Shown: positions 10,575 to 22,103, counted from the stretch's first letter. The stretch is DNA of 64,000 nt from Siphonodentalium dalli (GCA_032622095.1 CP136068.1:3203314-3267313), one strand, 5' to 3'. Program-made: numbers and translations. Notes: generated by a model from the letters alone, not told the origin.

Positions 10575-11935
10575 TGTGAACACTGGCCAAGCCTGCAAAT
10601 AGGGTGTCTGTCATTTGCAGAATGAGGTCCCCAGAGGGTGAATTTAGTGATGATACAGTAATGCCCTAATTAATCGACTCCGAAACCATAGCATAATTAT
10701 GGGTAACTTTACAGGATTTAGTCGGAAATATGGTTTATTGCCATTCATCGGAAAGCTCTCAGTTGAGAGCTTTCCGATGAATGGCAATAAGCCATATTTC
10801 CGACTAAATCCTGAAAAGTTACCCATAATTCTGCTGTGGTTAAGGAGTCGATTACTTAGGGCATTACTGTATAACGCACAGTGGGCTAGCATCAACAAAT
10901 TCACCCTCTGGAGACCTCATTCTGCTTAGGCCTCATCTTCTGGGAAAGTATCTATAATATCAAATTAACATTGTTTTTAGTTACATTTTCCCTTCTAGGA
11001 AGTTTCTATATGCCCTAATTTGCAGAAGATAAAATTCATAATTGAGGTGCCCAATGGGTGAACATCACCAACTTCAACTGGGGAACTTCAATCTGATCCC
11101 AGGTCTGCCATAGCAGTTGAGGGCCTTAGCAGAATGAGGTCCCCAGAGGGTGAATTTAGTTATGCTGGCCCACTATGCGGGATAGCGTCACTAAATTCAC
11201 CCTCTGGGGACCTCATTCTGCAAATGATAGACACGCTATTTGCAGGCTTGACACTGGTCTGGGGCTGTCTTCTCTTCTCGGTCACGTCTCATTATATCGT
11301 TATCTCATATTGTTCTCTCATTATCTAACCTTTAAGATCAAATTAAAAACGAGTAATTGGTTGTAACATGGAATGATGGGACTGTGGTTGGCTTCTCTAT
11401 AAGATGTACAGATATATATCATGCCTATGGTGGCTTTTAATTAAAACGATGACTGTCATGTGCAGATAAAGGTCACGGATTGCTCAGTAAGGAATCTGTT
11501 CCGTGATTGGTTAATAAAGAGGTTATTTTCTGTTCACTGGGAGTAATAGTTAATTGGATCAGTTGCATCATGTTTGTCATTTGCACAGCGGACTAGCATC
11601 ACAAAATTCACCCTTTGGGGACCTCATTCTGCTTAGGCCTCAACTGCTATGGGAGACCTAGGATCAGACTGAACAGTTGAAATTGGTGATGTTCACCCAT
11701 TAGTCACCTTTATTATGCATTTTATCTTCTGCAAATTAGGGGATAAAGAAACTGCCCAGAAGGAAAAAAGTACAATGTAACTTTAAAAAAATGTTAATTT
11801 GAGACTATACATATGCACTAGTAGACAAGTCCCAGAAGATGACCCCAGAGGGTGAATTTGGTGATGCTAGCCCACTGTGTGGGATAACATCACTAATATC
11901 ACCCTCAGGGGACCTCAATCTGCAAATCAGACAAA
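10575..11935. repeat. Cluster of palindromic GAATGAGGTCCCCAGAGGG modules
   Basis: GCAGAATGAGGTCCCCAGAG and GGTGAATTTAG face the complement CTAAATTCACCCTC / GGGGACCTCATTCTGC across a loop with GGCCCACT..GCGGGATA. Occurrences are at about 10618-10655 with 10870-10927 (split by a MITE), 11130-11223, 11590-11635 and 11838-11930. The intervening DNA also pairs in inverted order: CTGGGAAAGT and GAAGATAAAATTCAT near 10940-11040 against ATTTTATCTTCTGCAAATTA near 11720-11740. A further palindromic element family; no target duplication resolved. Confidence 0.65.
10656..10869. mobile_element. Palindromic TA-flanked MITE, full copy
   Basis: CAGTAATGCCCTAATTAATC ... AGGGCATTACTG between TA at 10654-10655 and 10870-10871. 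It is inserted into the loop of a GAATGAGGTCCCC module: its flanks GTGATGA|TA and TA|ACGCACAGTGGGCTAGCATC correspond to uninterrupted loops at about 11160 and 11860. Confidence 0.87.
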
Positions 11936-12779
11936 ATAAATTCAGGGTTTGACTTTGAACTGTACAACTGGAAATTCAATGGCTGGAGCTTCTTGAAATT
12001 TTGCGTAAGACAAAAAAAAAAACTTGTCTGTTTCCAATTTCTTGAGTAAATAAATCCAGGTAGTCAGGTCTGGCCAGGTAGGAATTTTTTTTTTTTGTAG
12101 CAATTTTTTGTTTGTTTCAAAAATTAAAATCCATCTATGATGCACCATATTCTAAAAACAAGATAAAAGTTGGTATTCCTTTGTATCCAGCTACTGGAGT
12201 TTCTGACAGAAAATTTGTTATATATCTGACAATATACCAAGAATATGCACCAGAATATGAACCAGAGCAAGAAGGGACACGAAAATGCTATCTCCCGTGG
12301 CTCATGGCAATGCGACACAATGTTGCTCAATACTGCACATGACAACATTGATACTATCGGCATTGCTGGCAAAAGTCTAGACAACTTCCATGCCATCATG
12401 TTGTCATCGCATTTTCATCAACAAATGTTTTCCAAGAGAATGACACGAAATTTGACATATTGCATGCACGTGCTTCACGGTGTGTACATGTACATTCAAC
12501 TTTCCCTGAAGGAGTTCACTTTGTGCTATTGCTGCTAACTGACTCCATAATCGGTGTTTTTCTTTCATGTACTTTATTGACAGCCAAATAAAATGTGGCA
12601 TTATTAGACCACTATTTGATAATCCTTTGCATCCAGTCGCAAAGTTGTCGACACCTCTAATATTGTTGCTCAGGACGGTTGGTTGAATTACAGGGAACCG
12701 ATACATAAATCATTATATTTATTTTAGCCAGATTTTGATGTCTGGGGTGATACTGTTTGACAAAAGAGAGATTATAAAT
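11936..12779. other. Gene-free stretch, nothing recognised
   Basis: Overlapping short ORFs run on both strands, but none shows a family motif, a coherent splice pattern or a repeat. No mobile element was identified here. Confidence 0.4.
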
Positions 12780-12783
12780 TTAA

Positions 12784-13220
12784 CCCTTTACCCAACAAAA
12801 CGGCCAAATAAAGCTTCAACAGCCTGAAATATCTTCGGTCTGTCTCAATAACACCATACAAATATGGATATCATTGGAACCGGTTCATTGACCACATTGT
12901 GATGGTTACAGTTATGCCCTGTGCCAATGCATTCTCTTATATATGCGAGTCGACCATAGGTCGCCTCGCATATATAAGAGAATGCATTGGCCTAAAAAAA
13001 ATCTTTTTTAAATACTTTTTACCATTTTTTCTTACATTCTTTAACAATTTTATATTTTTTTCTTACATTTTTTATAATATTTTTCTACATTCTCTGACAA
13101 TTTTATCATTTTTAATATGTGTTAAACCAATGCATTCTCTTATATGTGCGAGGCGACCTATGGTCGACTCGCATAAATAATAGAATGCATTGGCACAGGG
13201 CCGTTCTGTTGGGTAAAGGG
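12784..13220. mobile_element. TTAA-flanked (piggyBac-type) MITE, family A, longer spacer
   Basis: TTAA at 12780-12783 and 13221-13224; ends CCCTTTACCCAACA and TGTTGGGTAAAGGG. The A/T-rich spacer between the two hairpins carries an extra repeated ACATTTTTTATAATATTTTT-like segment, making this copy 437 bp against 383-393 bp in its sisters. Confidence 0.85.
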
Positions 13221-13382
13221 TTAATTACAACATGTACACCTCCGGTCGGCTTATTTTATCAAGGTGGGAGTTATTAGCATTGGTTCGATATTAGATAGTC
13301 TATTCATTATTGAAGTTATAATGGCTTTTGTTACACAGTTTAATTCAACGTAACCGTCGATCTTTGTTGGTTATCGGAAATA

Positions 13383-13484
13383 CAGTAATGCCCTAAATAA
13401 TTGACTCTTTAACCACAGCAGAATTATGGGTAATTACCCATAATTCTGCTGTGGTTAAAGAGTCGATTATTTAGGGCATTAATG
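13383..13484. mobile_element. Palindromic TA MITE, minimal 102-bp hairpin
   Basis: Both arms stop at GAATTATGGGTAA, so the element is an almost perfect hairpin with no loop, flanked by TA at 13381-13382 and 13485-13486. It shows that the outer 50 bp alone can exist as a flanked unit. Confidence 0.82.
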
Positions 13485-13752
13485 TAGTTTATAATTGCAA
13501 AGGCTTTATTTTGGGTAGGTATATCCTTAAAGCAAGTAATAAAAAATAAAATGCCTTAAGTTATGTGTGCAACATGATCCAGTTACTCTTCATTCAGAGA
13601 AAACAGCTCAGTACTTAGTTGTAGTTGATATAGTAATGCCATAAATAATCGACTCCTTAACAACAGCAGAATTATGGGCAATTTTTCTGGATTTAGTCAG
13701 AAATATGGCTTGTTGCCATTCATCAGAAAGAGCTTTCCGATGCTGTGGTTAA

Positions 13753-14914
13753 CCCTTTGAGTGCCACGGGCCGATCTCATCGGCCCTAATTTACTGTGTG
13801 TAAAATCGGCCCTAAAAAAATAAAAAAAATAAACATTATTTTTTATTTTTTTGAGGAAAAGCGAATTTAAAAACAAACTGGATAACACCTTAGGGGCATA
13901 TTATAACTCAAAACTATCACCAAGTATTCATAGTAATAATTTTGATGCCCATGAAAAACGTGAGATTCCCTGGCACTAAACCTACAAAATAAGTCTGTTA
14001 AAGAATATAAGAAAACATTATTAAAATTGCAGCCTTCATAATTGGCTACGGCAATCAGCATTGCCGAAGAAATTTGCTGAAGCAAACTGGGCCACGGCAT
14101 ACTGTTGCCGTAGCGGATTGCCGAAGCCAAACAATCTGAATTAAGAGGGCCGAAATTGTAAAAAACAAGAGGTGTGCACTCGAGTGCTAGCATACCCCCA
14201 CCGTGGCAAATTCAACCCGCATTATCCGTAAACTCAACAAAAAAGATTTTTAACTTTAAAGAAAAATTCGGACTAAAAATATCGATATGGTATCACAAGA
14301 AGCTTGTACAGAAAAAATTATTCAAATCGGTTCATATTTGTTAAAGTTATTAAGTCAGACAGAATTTTCTAAGTCAAAATAAGTCGAAAATGAGGTGTAA
14401 TATTACGAAAAACAGTCTGAGCCAATCCCTAGCCACATCATGTAGAGAGGGTATTATGAGAAGCATGTATAACAAAAATTATTGAAATCGGTTCATATTT
14501 GTTAAAGTTATTAAGTCGGACAGAATTTTCTAAGTCAAAATAAGTCGAAAAAGAGGCGTAACTTGAAAAAAAAAAGTCGGACCGAACCGCAATTAGCATC
14601 ATGCGGAGAGACCGTCCCTTAGGAGATTGCATACAAAAAATTATTAAAATCGGTTCATAGTTGTTTGAGTTATGAGGTCAGACGGACGGACGGACAAACG
14701 GACGGAGAAAGCGTGACGGACAAACGGACGGACAGACGCAGTCAATCCAGTATACCCGCCATTTTCTTCGAAAGTGGGGGTATAATTATAAAAAATAATA
14801 ACAAATGATGAAAAATTGTTAGGCCAAAGCATATGGTCGACTTGCATATATAAGTGAATGCATTGGCACAGGGTATATGGGTTGATACAAAAATGGGACC
14901 TGGCACTCAAAGGG
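13753..14914. mobile_element. TTAA-flanked (piggyBac-type) MITE, family B
   Basis: TTAA at 13749-13752 and 14915-14918; ends CCCTTTGAGTGCCACGGGCC and GACCTGGCACTCAAAGGG. Next to the left end is CCGATCTCATCGG; next to the right end is a damaged hairpin copy and GGTATATGGGTTGATAC. It is 1162 bp instead of about 200-240 bp because it holds a core-repeat element. Family B shares the hairpin modules with family A but has different termini after CCCTTT. Confidence 0.85.
14165..14790 (+). mobile_element. Core-repeat element nested in the family B MITE
   Basis: It begins near AAGAGGTGTGCACTCGAGTG and ends near GAAAGTGGGGGTATAATTAT. Inside are three related blocks (CAAATCGGTTCATATTTGTT, AAGTTATTAAGTC, GACAGAATTTTCTAAGTCAA), then an ACGG/ACAAACGG microsatellite and GTCAATCCAGTATACCC. 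It is a third nesting level and a different family from the GGGCCATAACTC elements, with the same architecture. Confidence 0.65.
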
Positions 14915-14944
14915 TTAAGGAGTCGATTATTTACGGCAATACTA

Positions 14945-15755
14945 TAGCCAGAACTCAATCTTCTTTTTTTTCCAAATCTGGCTCTATTTGTTTTTGTTAC
15001 CTAATGACAATCACTTTTAGAAGATGCATACACACACCTGACCTACCGTACATTGTAGGCATCACACCTGACCTTAGTCATCTTTGAAAATCTCAAAAAG
15101 AAGCTATATTATCATGTTACATGCAGGGTTTTAAATAAATTTGGTAATCCATGGACTACATGTTATATTATCATTCATTGAAAAAAATTAGGTTAGTCTG
15201 TGATTTATACATGTAAGTTTATTTCAAAACATAACTATGATTAACAATAACATGAAGTTCTCGTGCACAGAATGTAATGGAGGATGTCCGCCACAGTCCG
15301 GGTACATGTAGGTGACGTTTGGCGACAGTTTTGAGTCTACACTTTATTATTTTTTGACAACATATGGATCGATGTTGTCAGCGAGTGATCTTTTTGAAAA
15401 GTATTGCTCCCTTGTCGGTTTATCTAACATTTCGATGTATTTCTTGTTAGAACTATTGTTCATGATTGTTACTAGTGTTGGCAAATATTGAAATTAAACA
15501 TGTCAAAGCCATAACGAGAGGTTTTAAAAGTAGCTTTCTTAATTAATCCTATTAACTCAGCACATGTTTATGGATCTTTATACATCCATCATGGCGGCGC
15601 GTCCCTATATTTATTGCAATACACCAATGTATGGCACTTGCACAATTTAAAATAATGTACATACCCGGTACATACATGTATCATAAACAACATAATAATG
15701 AAAATTCACAAATTCATTGCTAATATTTATAATTACACCTTAAATGTATCAACTA
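14945..15755. other. Gene-free stretch, nothing recognised
   Basis: Unique-looking AT-rich DNA. A few ACATGTA-type simple motifs occur. No exon-like ORF, inverted repeat or array was found. Confidence 0.4.
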
Positions 15756-15957
15756 CAGTAATGTCCTGAATAATCTACTCCTTAACCACAGCAGAATTAT
15801 GGGTAATTTTTCAGGATTTAGTTGGAAATATGGCTTGTTGCCATTCATCGGAAAGCTCTTGGCGATGAATGGCAACAAGCAATATTTCTGACTAAATCCT
15901 GAAAAATTGCCCATAATTCTGCTGTGGTTAAGGAGTCGATTATTTATGGCATTACTG
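15756..15957. mobile_element. Palindromic TA-flanked MITE, full copy
   Basis: CAGTAATGTCCTGAATAATC ... ATGGCATTACTG between TA at 15754-15755 and 15958-15959. Arms close at GAAAGCTCTTGGCGATGAATGG. Confidence 0.85.
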
Positions 15958-15972
15958 TATCAACTCCAACTA

Positions 15973-16367
15973 CCCCGCTGGACAAAACAAGTGTCCATTG
16001 GCACCGCGGTGTATTTGCCGTTCGGCCGCGGTGTCAGAGTTTGTAACTGCAGTTGAGCACCGCGGCCAAACGGCAAGTACACCGTGGCCCAACAGCAAGT
16101 ACACTGCGGCCGAAAGGCAACTACACTGTAGCCGAACGGCATGTACACCGTGGTTAGATTTCTGGTTTGTATCGTCTTTTTTCAGTTTAATGAAAGCACA
16201 CCGCGGCAATTACACCACGGCGAGCGGCAATTACACCATGGCGAACGGCAAGTACACCGTGGCCCAACTGTAGTTTGCCGGTGGAGCCGCGGTGTAGTTG
16301 CATTTCAGCCACGGTGGCAACGCTAACTGCACCGCGGTTAGGTGGACACTTGTTTTGTCAAGCAGGG
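15973..16367. mobile_element. CCCTGCTGG element rich in CCGCGG (family D)
   Basis: It opens CCCCGCTGGACAAAACAAGT and closes ACTTGTTTTGTCAAGCAGGG, with TA on both sides (15971-15972, 16368-16369). The interior is a quasi-periodic run of ACCGCGG / CGAACGGCAAGTACAC blocks facing inverted AATTACACC..GGCGA blocks. Sister copies: 23457-24810 and 25587-25968. No transposase. TA target with a long inverted terminus fits a Tc1/mariner-like non-autonomous element (inference). Confidence 0.8.
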
Positions 16368-16617
16368 TACATATAAGTACTGAGCTGTTTTCTCTGAATG
16401 AAGAGTAACTGGATCATGTTGCACACATAAGGCATTTTATCACATAATTTGCCCATAAAAGCAGTTTCATAATTATCGATAAGAGACACGTTTAATATCA
16501 GCGCGTGCGATGACGTCACATCGTTCTTCAAATGACTTGCGATCGCTGCCGTTTTTATCGTTGTTTTCGATGGATATTTCGCATTGCTTCGCGTTTATTT
16601 GATCATGTGATAAAAAG

Positions 16618-16758
16618 TATCTCACACTCGTCCTATTTTATACGTAATTTATCAACCTCGTCCACTAAATTCTATTTGAGCCTCGGTAAACCTCGGCTCA
16701 AATCGAATTTAGTGAACTCGGTTGATAAATTCCGTATAAAATAGAAACTCATGTGAGA
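16618..16758. repeat. Long hairpin
   Basis: ATCTCACACTCGTCCTATTT, TATACG, TTTATCAACC, ACTAAATTC, TTTGAGCC and CTCGG are answered in reverse order by CCTCGGCTCAAA, GAATTTAGTG, GGTTGATAAA, CGTATAAAATAG and ATGTGAGAT. Arms are about 65 bp with a few mismatches. Probably a small foldback element. Outside it, TTACTTGGTTTACGGAT (about 16776) is inverted at about 17430. Confidence 0.7.
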
Positions 16759-17068
16759 TCCTCTATTTATTTTTTATTACTTGGTTTACGGATATCCCGA
16801 CCCAATATAAAATGGTTCGTCAATAAAAATAAAATTACAGTTTTCAGTTTTTTTTTATTTCAGTCAATGGGAATATTAATCCAGACATATAAAAAAAGTT
16901 AGAAAAAGGTATAAGTTTACGTAAAATACACAACAACATCGATTGAACAGCGAAGCCTCCCAGTGATGTTTATGGTATTGAATATCGAAGCCAACATGGG
17001 GGACGCAGATATCGGCGATATTTTTTCATCTATCTATATCATGATTTAAAGAAATATCCAAATATCCA

Positions 17069-17298
17069 AATATATTTGTTTTTATGTGTAACCAATATAT
17101 TTGTTTTTATGTGTAACCAATATATTTGTTTTTATGTGTAACCAATATATTTGTTTTTATGTGTAACCAATATATTTGTTTTTATGTGTAACCAATATAT
17201 TTGTTTTTATGTGTAACCAATATATTTGTTTTTATGTGTAACCAATATATTTGTTTTTATGTGTAACCAATATATTTGTTTTTATGTGTAACCAATAT
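17069..17298. repeat. 25-bp minisatellite, about 9 units
   Basis: The unit TATATTTGTTTTTATGTGTA plus ACCAA is nearly invariant. It lies between the inverted TTACTTGGTTTACGGAT / ATCCGTAAACCAAGTAA pair at about 16776 and 17430. Confidence 0.9.
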
Positions 17299-17659
17299 TT
17301 TCCCGTGCTTGTTTTAGATGAGGAGATAATTATACAGCAAAGATTTCATTTCTCCCGACCCTATTTTTTGACAATTTCAATTTTATTCTTATTTGTCTTC
17401 CTCCCACCTCCCCTACATGTAGCATTGAAATCCGTAAACCAAGTAATAGAACAGTTAGATGTGGTTTTCCATGATTTTTTTTTCATCGTAGTTACAAATT
17501 TGTTAGCTTCATTCATACTTCAAAAATCATATTCATTTCTTTCAACATGATATATGTACATGAGCCAAACATGGGTATAGAAATACCAGTTTTGGGAACC
17601 TGGGAAATTTAGTTCCCAAAGCCATGGGATAAAGACCAATTCAGCAGTATTACTATTTG

Positions 17660-17990
17660 TACTGGGGCAATATACCGCTATTCTCAAAGTAATTGACCAG
17701 AAAAACAGGGTGATACCGGTAATAAACGGTAGCGGTATCGAGATGGTCATGGCGGTGGAGTTACGGTATTGGGCGATAATGATACCGCTGTCTTTTAGCG
17801 GGCACCGCATTAATTTTGTTGAATACCGCGGTGATTTTCATGGAACTCTTTGAGGGGAGGTATTTACTCACACATACTTGTTCGCGTTAACAAGCGGTAT
17901 CAGTACCGCGGTATTGGAGGATACCGCGGTATAGTACCGCCATATTAACAGGGTGACACCACGTTATTGGTGGTCAATTACTTTAAGTAT
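17660..17990. repeat. ACCGCGGTAT-rich repeat; contains an empty insertion site
   Basis: Multiple ATACCGCGGTAT palindromes and related GATACCGGTA words. About 17912-17986 (TACCGCGGTAT ... GGGTGACACCA ... GTGGTCAATTACTTTAA) is a paralogue of about 4907-4983. Here the TTAA at 17983-17986 is single and unoccupied, while the paralogue carries a family A MITE there. Confidence 0.75.
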
Positions 17991-18188
17991 AGCGGTAGGG
18001 TGCAATTACAAGGGCGTACGGTGGGTGTTGGAACTTGGAGCGTGCTACAATGTATATGACCCAGTAGAGAAGCATTGGACGTTTCAGTCACAAAAACATT
18101 TTCTCATCTTCAAATTATAAAGTTTGTGTTCATTGAACATGTAATTCTGCAAGTAATACCACCGTTACATGTGCATGCATATACCGTA

Positions 18189-18397
18189 AGTAATGCTCTA
18201 AATAATCGACTCCTTAACACAGCAGAATTATGGGTAATTTTTCAGGATTTAGTCAGAAATATGGCTTGTTGCCATTCAGGAAAGGTCTCAGTGAGAGCTT
18301 TCCGATGAATGGCAACAAGCTATATTTCCGACTAAATCCTGAAAAGTTACCCATGATTCTGCTGTGGTTAAGGAGTAGATTACTTAGGGCATTACTG
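18189..18397. mobile_element. Palindromic TA-flanked MITE, full copy
   Basis: AGTAATGCTCTAAATAATCG ... AGGGCATTACTG with TA at 18187-18188 and 18398-18399; the first base of the left end is mutated. The central stretch reads GGAAAGGTCTCAGTGAGAGCTTTCC. Confidence 0.82.
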
Positions 18398-18407
18398 TAC
18401 ATGTATT

Positions 18408-18495
18408 CAAATCCTATGATCGAATCGAATCGGCAGCACAATCCTATGATCGAAACGAATCGGCAGCCCAATCCGCGAATTGAATCGAATCTTCA
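18408..18495. repeat. About 32-bp tandem repeat, 2.5 units
   Basis: AATCCTATGATCGAATCGAA / TCGGCAGCAC repeats with small changes, the last unit degenerating to AATCCGCGAATTGAATCGAA. Confidence 0.7.
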
Positions 18496-18697
18496 CAGGG
18501 TTATATTCCCAACATCAACCTTCTAAGATCCAATAAGTATCATGCAACACAAGAACCCATTTATAAACAATTTTAGAACACCATTATAATCAGTAAATAT
18601 ACTTAAGATGCATGTATGCTGTTTGGACATACATTAGCATGCATACTGGTATATGGGGGAAAAAGTCACTTCTCCCAGCTGCTTCTCCAGACAAAAC

Positions 18698-19262
18698 GAG
18701 AGGCCGATCTCGATCGGCAGATGTTAACCCATCCCTTGGCGATAGTAAATTACTCTGATCGGAATTATAAATGAGAGTTTTGATGTTGAATTATAGAGTA
18801 TACTGTTAGGTACTATTATAGACAATGCACATAACACAAATTACTGGAATTTATGTGTCACTCACATTTATATAAGAGAATGCACTTGAACAGGATCTGT
18901 AATGCTGAACCACCACAGCCTTGGGTTAAATGTGAAAAGGTGACCTGGACATGCAATACTTGATCAAGAGATTCCAATATAATGATAATGTATCAAATTC
19001 TACCCACAACAGCAATCAAGATGAACACCTCACTGCTGACCGATTAATATATGTTATACAGCAGAGCTGTCAATAAATCACAGGCTTATGTTAAATAGGG
19101 CAAGGAATTCAAACTAAATTTATTTTTTTAAGAGTGAATATTTTTTGTTGTTGAAAAAGAGCCATAAATCAGTTAAAAATTGTCTGATCAAACACATATT
19201 CGAACTCGATCTGTCTTTTGTGCTGAGAAATTCATATACAAAAATTTGGTTCTGATCATATA
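18698..19262 (+). mobile_element. Core-repeat element, 5' part
   Basis: It starts with the head ACGAGAGGCCGATCTCGATC, GGCAGATGTTAACCCATCCC and TTGGCGATAG, and reaches one core repeat (AGCCATAAATCAGTTAAAAA ... GGTTCTGATCATATAA). It is interrupted at 19263 by a second element starting with the same head. Confidence 0.65.
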
Positions 19263-19263
19263 A

Positions 19264-19712
19264 ACGAGAGGCCGAACACGATCGGCAGATGTTAACCCAT
19301 CCCTTGGCGATAGTAAGTTACTCTGTCACTGTTACTACTTTTTTTTTAATTATTATAAATAAAACAATTTTATTATTTTTTGTTGTTATTTATTTATTTA
19401 TTCATTTTATGTTAAATTGTGCAAGAAATTAAAACTAAATTTTTTTTTTTTAAGAGTGAATATTTATTTGGAAAAAGGGCCATAACTCACTTAAAAATAG
19501 TCTGACCAAACCCATATTCAAACTCAATCTGTCTTTTGTGCTGTAAAATTCATATACAAAATTTCGTTCCGATCAGATAGAAAATGTTTGAGTTATCGCA
19601 CCATGCGTAAAGTGTCTACAGGCAGACAGATGGACGGATGGACTAATGATGAGTGGTCAATCCGGACATTGATACTATGTTTTAATACCATACTATGGTA
19701 TGGGTAAACATA
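19264..19712 (+). mobile_element. Core-repeat element, compact complete copy
   Basis: Head ACGAGAGGCCGAACACGATC, one core repeat (GGGCCATAACTCACTT ... CCGATCAGATAG ... TTTGAGTTATCGCACCATGC), then a CAGACAGATGGACGGATGG microsatellite, GAGTGGTCAATCCGGACATT and the palindromic end CATACTATGGTATGGGTAAA. About 449 bp; the head and tail match those bracketing the insertion at 35458-37465, which supports these ends. Confidence 0.7.
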
Positions 19713-20079
19713 CAAATTAGTCATTTGTGGGTCAGTATCAATTTTCCCATCTCCACTAGCATGGGCATGTATGTGATTTTTGTGAAACACTGGACAAACA
19801 TGACAGATTATGTGATAAAACACAATTTATTCCCTATGAGTTTTCTATTGCAAGCCATCTTTCTTGACATAGAGACCTCCTCAATAACCCAGGCTAACAG
19901 GGCAAATTAATTACATAGAGCTCCACAGGTATAAAGTATATCTGGTTAGGCCTCATACTGATGGCTAAAAATAACTCTATTTCTCATAATACAGATTACT
20001 GCTTATCTCCTTCTCTGGGGAGTTAAACTTCATATCACTGGTAATTAATTGTAGACTGCTAGGGTTTCTGTTCAATTCT

Positions 20080-20942
20080 TAGTTGAAAAAGGGCCATAAC
20101 TCCATTAAAAAAATAACGGATCAAACCCATATTCGAACTCGATATGTATTTTGAGTTGAGAAACTCACATACAAAATTTGGTTCCTATCAGTTGAGATTT
20201 GGTGTATTTATGGAAGCATGCATGAATTCTATGTCAAAGGGCCATAACTCCATTAAAGAATATCAGATCAAACCCATATTCGAACTCAATACGTATTTTG
20301 GGCTGAGAAACTCACATACCAGATTTGGTACCGGTCAAATAATTTTTTTTGAGTTATGGCAGCATGCATGAATTTTAAGTCAATTTAAAGGGACACATTG
20401 GAAATCTTTTTATCAACTTTTATCATAATCATCAGTATCTAAATGAAAACAAATGACAATGTCAATGACATTTTTTTTATTATTATTATAAAGGTTAAAA
20501 ATAAATTAAAAATAAATTAAAAACAAATTACAATTTTTTTCTTCGAAAAAGGGTCATAAGTCCTTTAAAATTAATACGATCAAACCCATATTCGAACTCG
20601 GTCTGTATTTTGGGCTGTGAAACTCACATCCCAAATTTGGTTCCAATCAGATAACAAATGTTTGAGTTATGGCAGAATGCGTAAATTCTAAGTTGAAAAA
20701 GGGCCATAACTCTGTAACAAAATCTCGATTCAAACCCAAATTCGAACTCGATCTGTATTTTGGGTTGAGAAACCCATATACAAAATTTGGTTTCGATCGG
20801 ATAAAAAATGTTTGAGTTATCGCATTACTCGTAAAGTGTCTAGGGACAGACAGACGGACAGACAGACAGACGGACGAACGACGAGTGGTCAATCCGGGCA
20901 ACGACACTATGTTTACCATACTATGGTATGGGTAAACATAAA
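20080..20942 (+). mobile_element. Core repeats (about 5) with microsatellite and hairpin tail
   Basis: About 150-160-bp units each contain GAAAAAGGGCCATAACTC, GATCAAACCCATATTCGAAC, GATCTGTATTTTGGGCTGAG and TTGAGTTATGGCA. The last unit leads into GACAGACGGACAGACAG and GTTTACCATACTATGGTATG GGTAAACATAAAAA. A partial tail duplicate follows at 20941-21062. Confidence 0.75.
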
Positions 20943-21429
20943 AATGTTTGAGTTATCGCACCATGCGTAAAGTGTCTACAGACAAACAGATGGATGGACT
21001 AATGACAGTTGGTCAATCCGGATGTTGACACTTCCATACTATGATATGGGTAATCATAAAAATTAGTCTTTTGTGGGTATTAAAGTATCAATTTTCCCAT
21101 CTCCACCAGCATGGGCATGCATTTGATTTTTTTGTCTGTGAAACACTGGACAAACATGACAAAATATGTGATAAAACACAATTTATTCCCATCTTTCCAG
21201 GCATAGAGACCTTCTCAGAAACCCAGAGTAAGAGTGAAAATTAATTAGATAGAGCTACAGCCTGCAAGCCAGTGTGAACCCTCAAAAACATATATCTGGT
21301 TACACCTCACACTAATGTCTAAAAATAACTCTAATTATCAATAACTCAGATTTACTGTTTGTCTCCACAGAGCTAAAGTGATACTGCTGGTAATCAATTA
21401 GTTGTTGACTGCTATGGTTATCTGTTCAA

Positions 21430-21881
21430 TTCTTAGTTGAAAAAGGGCCATAACTCTGGTATAAAATGTTGGATCTAACCCATATTCAATCTCGATTTGT
21501 ATTTTGAGTTGAGAAACTCGCATACCAAATTTGGTTCTTATCAGCTGAAAAATGGTTGATTTCTCAAAATATGCAGAAATTCTAAGTCAAAGGGCCATAA
21601 CTCCATTAAAAAATATCGGATCAAACCCATATTCGAACTCGATCTGTATTTTGGTCCGAGAAACTTCATACCAAATTTGATTCTGATCAGATGAATTTTT
21701 TTTGAGTTATGGTAGCATGCATGAATTCTAAGTCGAAAAAGGGCCATAACTCCGTAAAAAAAACTTGGATCGAACCCATATTCGAACTCGATCTGTATTT
21801 GGTGCTGAGAAATTCATATACTAAATTTGGTTCCGATCAGATATAAAATATTTGAGTTATCGCACCATGCGTAAAGTGTCC

Positions 21882-21912
<31 letters not shown>

Positions 21913-21983
21913 GACGGACGACGAGTGGTCAATCCGGACGTCGACATTATGTTTACCATACTATGGTATGGGTAAACATAAAA
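21430..21983 (+). mobile_element. Core repeats (about 3) with microsatellite and hairpin tail
   Basis: Same unit as at 20080, ending in (ACAG)n then ACGGACGGACGACGAGTGG and GTTTACCATACTATGGTATG GGTAAACATAAAAA. The ORFs over it are by-products of the repeat. Confidence 0.75.
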
Positions 21984-22103
21984 AGGGAGAAATGGCACAT
22001 TTTAGGGCGAAGATGTCTCCCAGGTCGCCGTCAAGGCTGGTCCCTGTATAAGTAAAATGAAAACTAAATTAAAATTAAACATCGACAATTTGGTGAAGCT
22101 TAA

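Larger units (their letters stand above)
13631..14944. mobile_element. Palindromic TA MITE split by a TTAA element
   Basis: Left part TAGTAATGCCATAAATAATC at 13631 to GCTGTGG at 13748; right part GGAGTCGATTATTTACGGC to 14944. The element's own motif CTGTGGTTAAGGAGTCG supplied the TTAA target for the inserted element at 13753-14914, giving a two-level nest. Both CAGT ends carry a point mutation. Confidence 0.85.
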
